DNA of 6,114 bases from Planctomycetota bacterium (lineage in GTDB: Bacteria > Planctomycetota > Planctomycetia > Planctomycetales > Planctomycetaceae): NCBI GenBank assembly GCA_023429275.1, contig JAEYWB010000054.1:1-6114 (forward strand). The letters are read 5' to 3'. The position numbers were made by a program, and so were the translations under genes. Below, piece by piece: positions 5,887 to 6,114 of this stretch (position 1 is its first letter; the number at the start of each line of letters is the position of its first letter). Below the pieces are notes generated by a model. That model was not told the DNA's origin, made no database searches, and saw only the letters and a program-made list of their open reading frames with translations.

Positions 5887-5923
5887 GGCCGGGGGGCGGA
5901 TGGCCGGGGGGCGGATGGCCGGG
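5887..5923. repeat. 15-bp G-rich tandem repeat, about 2.5 copies
   Basis: The unit GGCCGGGGGGCGGAT occurs identically at 5887-5901 and 5902-5916, followed by a partial GGCCGGG at 5917-5923. It lies about 65-100 nt upstream of the candidate dnaN promoter. The plus strand has several G-runs and could form a G-quadruplex-like structure. The copy number may vary between strains. Confidence 0.75.
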
Positions 5924-6065
5924 AATGAGCGCCCAGGATTCCATCGGCCAGCGGAATCGGTTCGCCGAACGGCTGAGCTTCACGCGCGGTTCAGTCCGAT
6001 CGGGTATCCTGGAACCTCTCGGCCCCCTCCCGTTGCCGCACCTCCGCCTAAGTTCGACTTTCGCA

Positions 6066-6093
6066 CTTTTTGAGTGACGACCAATTCAAAAAG
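6066..6093. repeat. AT-rich inverted repeat near the window end
   Basis: CTTTTTGA (6066-6073) and TCAAAAAG (6086-6093) are perfect 8-bp inverted copies around a 12-nt centre. The stretch stands out as AT-rich in this GC-rich window. It could be an operator, part of a promoter for a gene beyond the edge, or an easily melted site. The AT stem is weak for a terminator. Confidence 0.5.
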
Positions 6094-6114
6094 CGGGAGC
6101 CATCGACTTATCCT

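Larger units (their letters stand above)
5733..6114. other. 382-nt non-coding region upstream of dnaN
   Basis: No credible gene is seen; plus-strand open frames here are mirror reading of GC-rich sequence. From dnaN outward the region holds a promoter candidate (5793-5821) with an overlapping dyad, a 15-bp G-rich tandem repeat (5887-5923), and an AT-rich inverted repeat (6066-6093). The window ends in TTATCCT, which matches the first six bases of a DnaA box but is cut off. A replication origin is possible but not shown. Confidence 0.55.

Noticed and set aside
5960..5970. GTTCGCCGAAC as a LexA-type operator
   Set aside because: It is an 11-bp dyad, but its half-site order and spacing do not match LexA boxes I know, and it lies well upstream of the promoter candidate.
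4578..6077. 499-residue plus-strand open frame over dnaN
   Set aside because: It is a shadow of dnaN caused by GC-rich codon structure; the clamp on the minus strand is unambiguous.

Overview
The window is GC-rich, densely coded bacterial DNA. It most resembles a planctomycete chromosome. The reasons are the type of small secreted c-type cytochrome-like protein, the short cysteine-containing protein beginning MARCDQGYLCDVCG, the long form of UbiD, the general lack of Shine-Dalgarno sequences before genes, and an intergenic CCACAGAGG-type inverted repeat. These resemblances come from memory of such genomes, not from a search, and genus cannot be told.

Layout from left to right. A 5'-truncated alpha/beta hydrolase of the dienelactone hydrolase type (2-793, plus strand) meets a spermidine/spermine-acetyltransferase-like GNAT enzyme (804-1307, minus) tail to tail. 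One perfect 10-bp palindrome holds both stop codons. A 227-nt gap follows, containing a 114-bp inverted-repeat element (1381-1494). Then come four more minus-strand genes: a 609-residue UbiD-type decarboxylase (1535-3364), a 122-residue cysteine-containing protein of unknown function (3435-3803), a secreted single-haem cytochrome-like protein (3970-4305), and the DNA polymerase III beta sliding clamp dnaN (4623-5732). A 317-nt gap between the cytochrome gene and dnaN holds a second inverted-repeat element (4463-4569). The last 382 nt, upstream of dnaN, hold a candidate promoter with a dyad on its -35, a G-rich 15-bp tandem repeat and an AT-rich inverted repeat.

How the genes work together. 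Apart from the possible pair of the cysteine protein and ubiD (70-nt gap, same strand), nothing indicates a shared pathway. dnaN is a replication housekeeping gene and stands without dnaA, recF or gyrB on its downstream side. The window reads as ordinary chromosomal backbone with structured intergenic DNA rather than a mobile island or defence locus. I did not find a convincing undescribed multi-gene system. The most unusual material is the intergenic palindromes and the two small conserved-looking proteins of unclear function.
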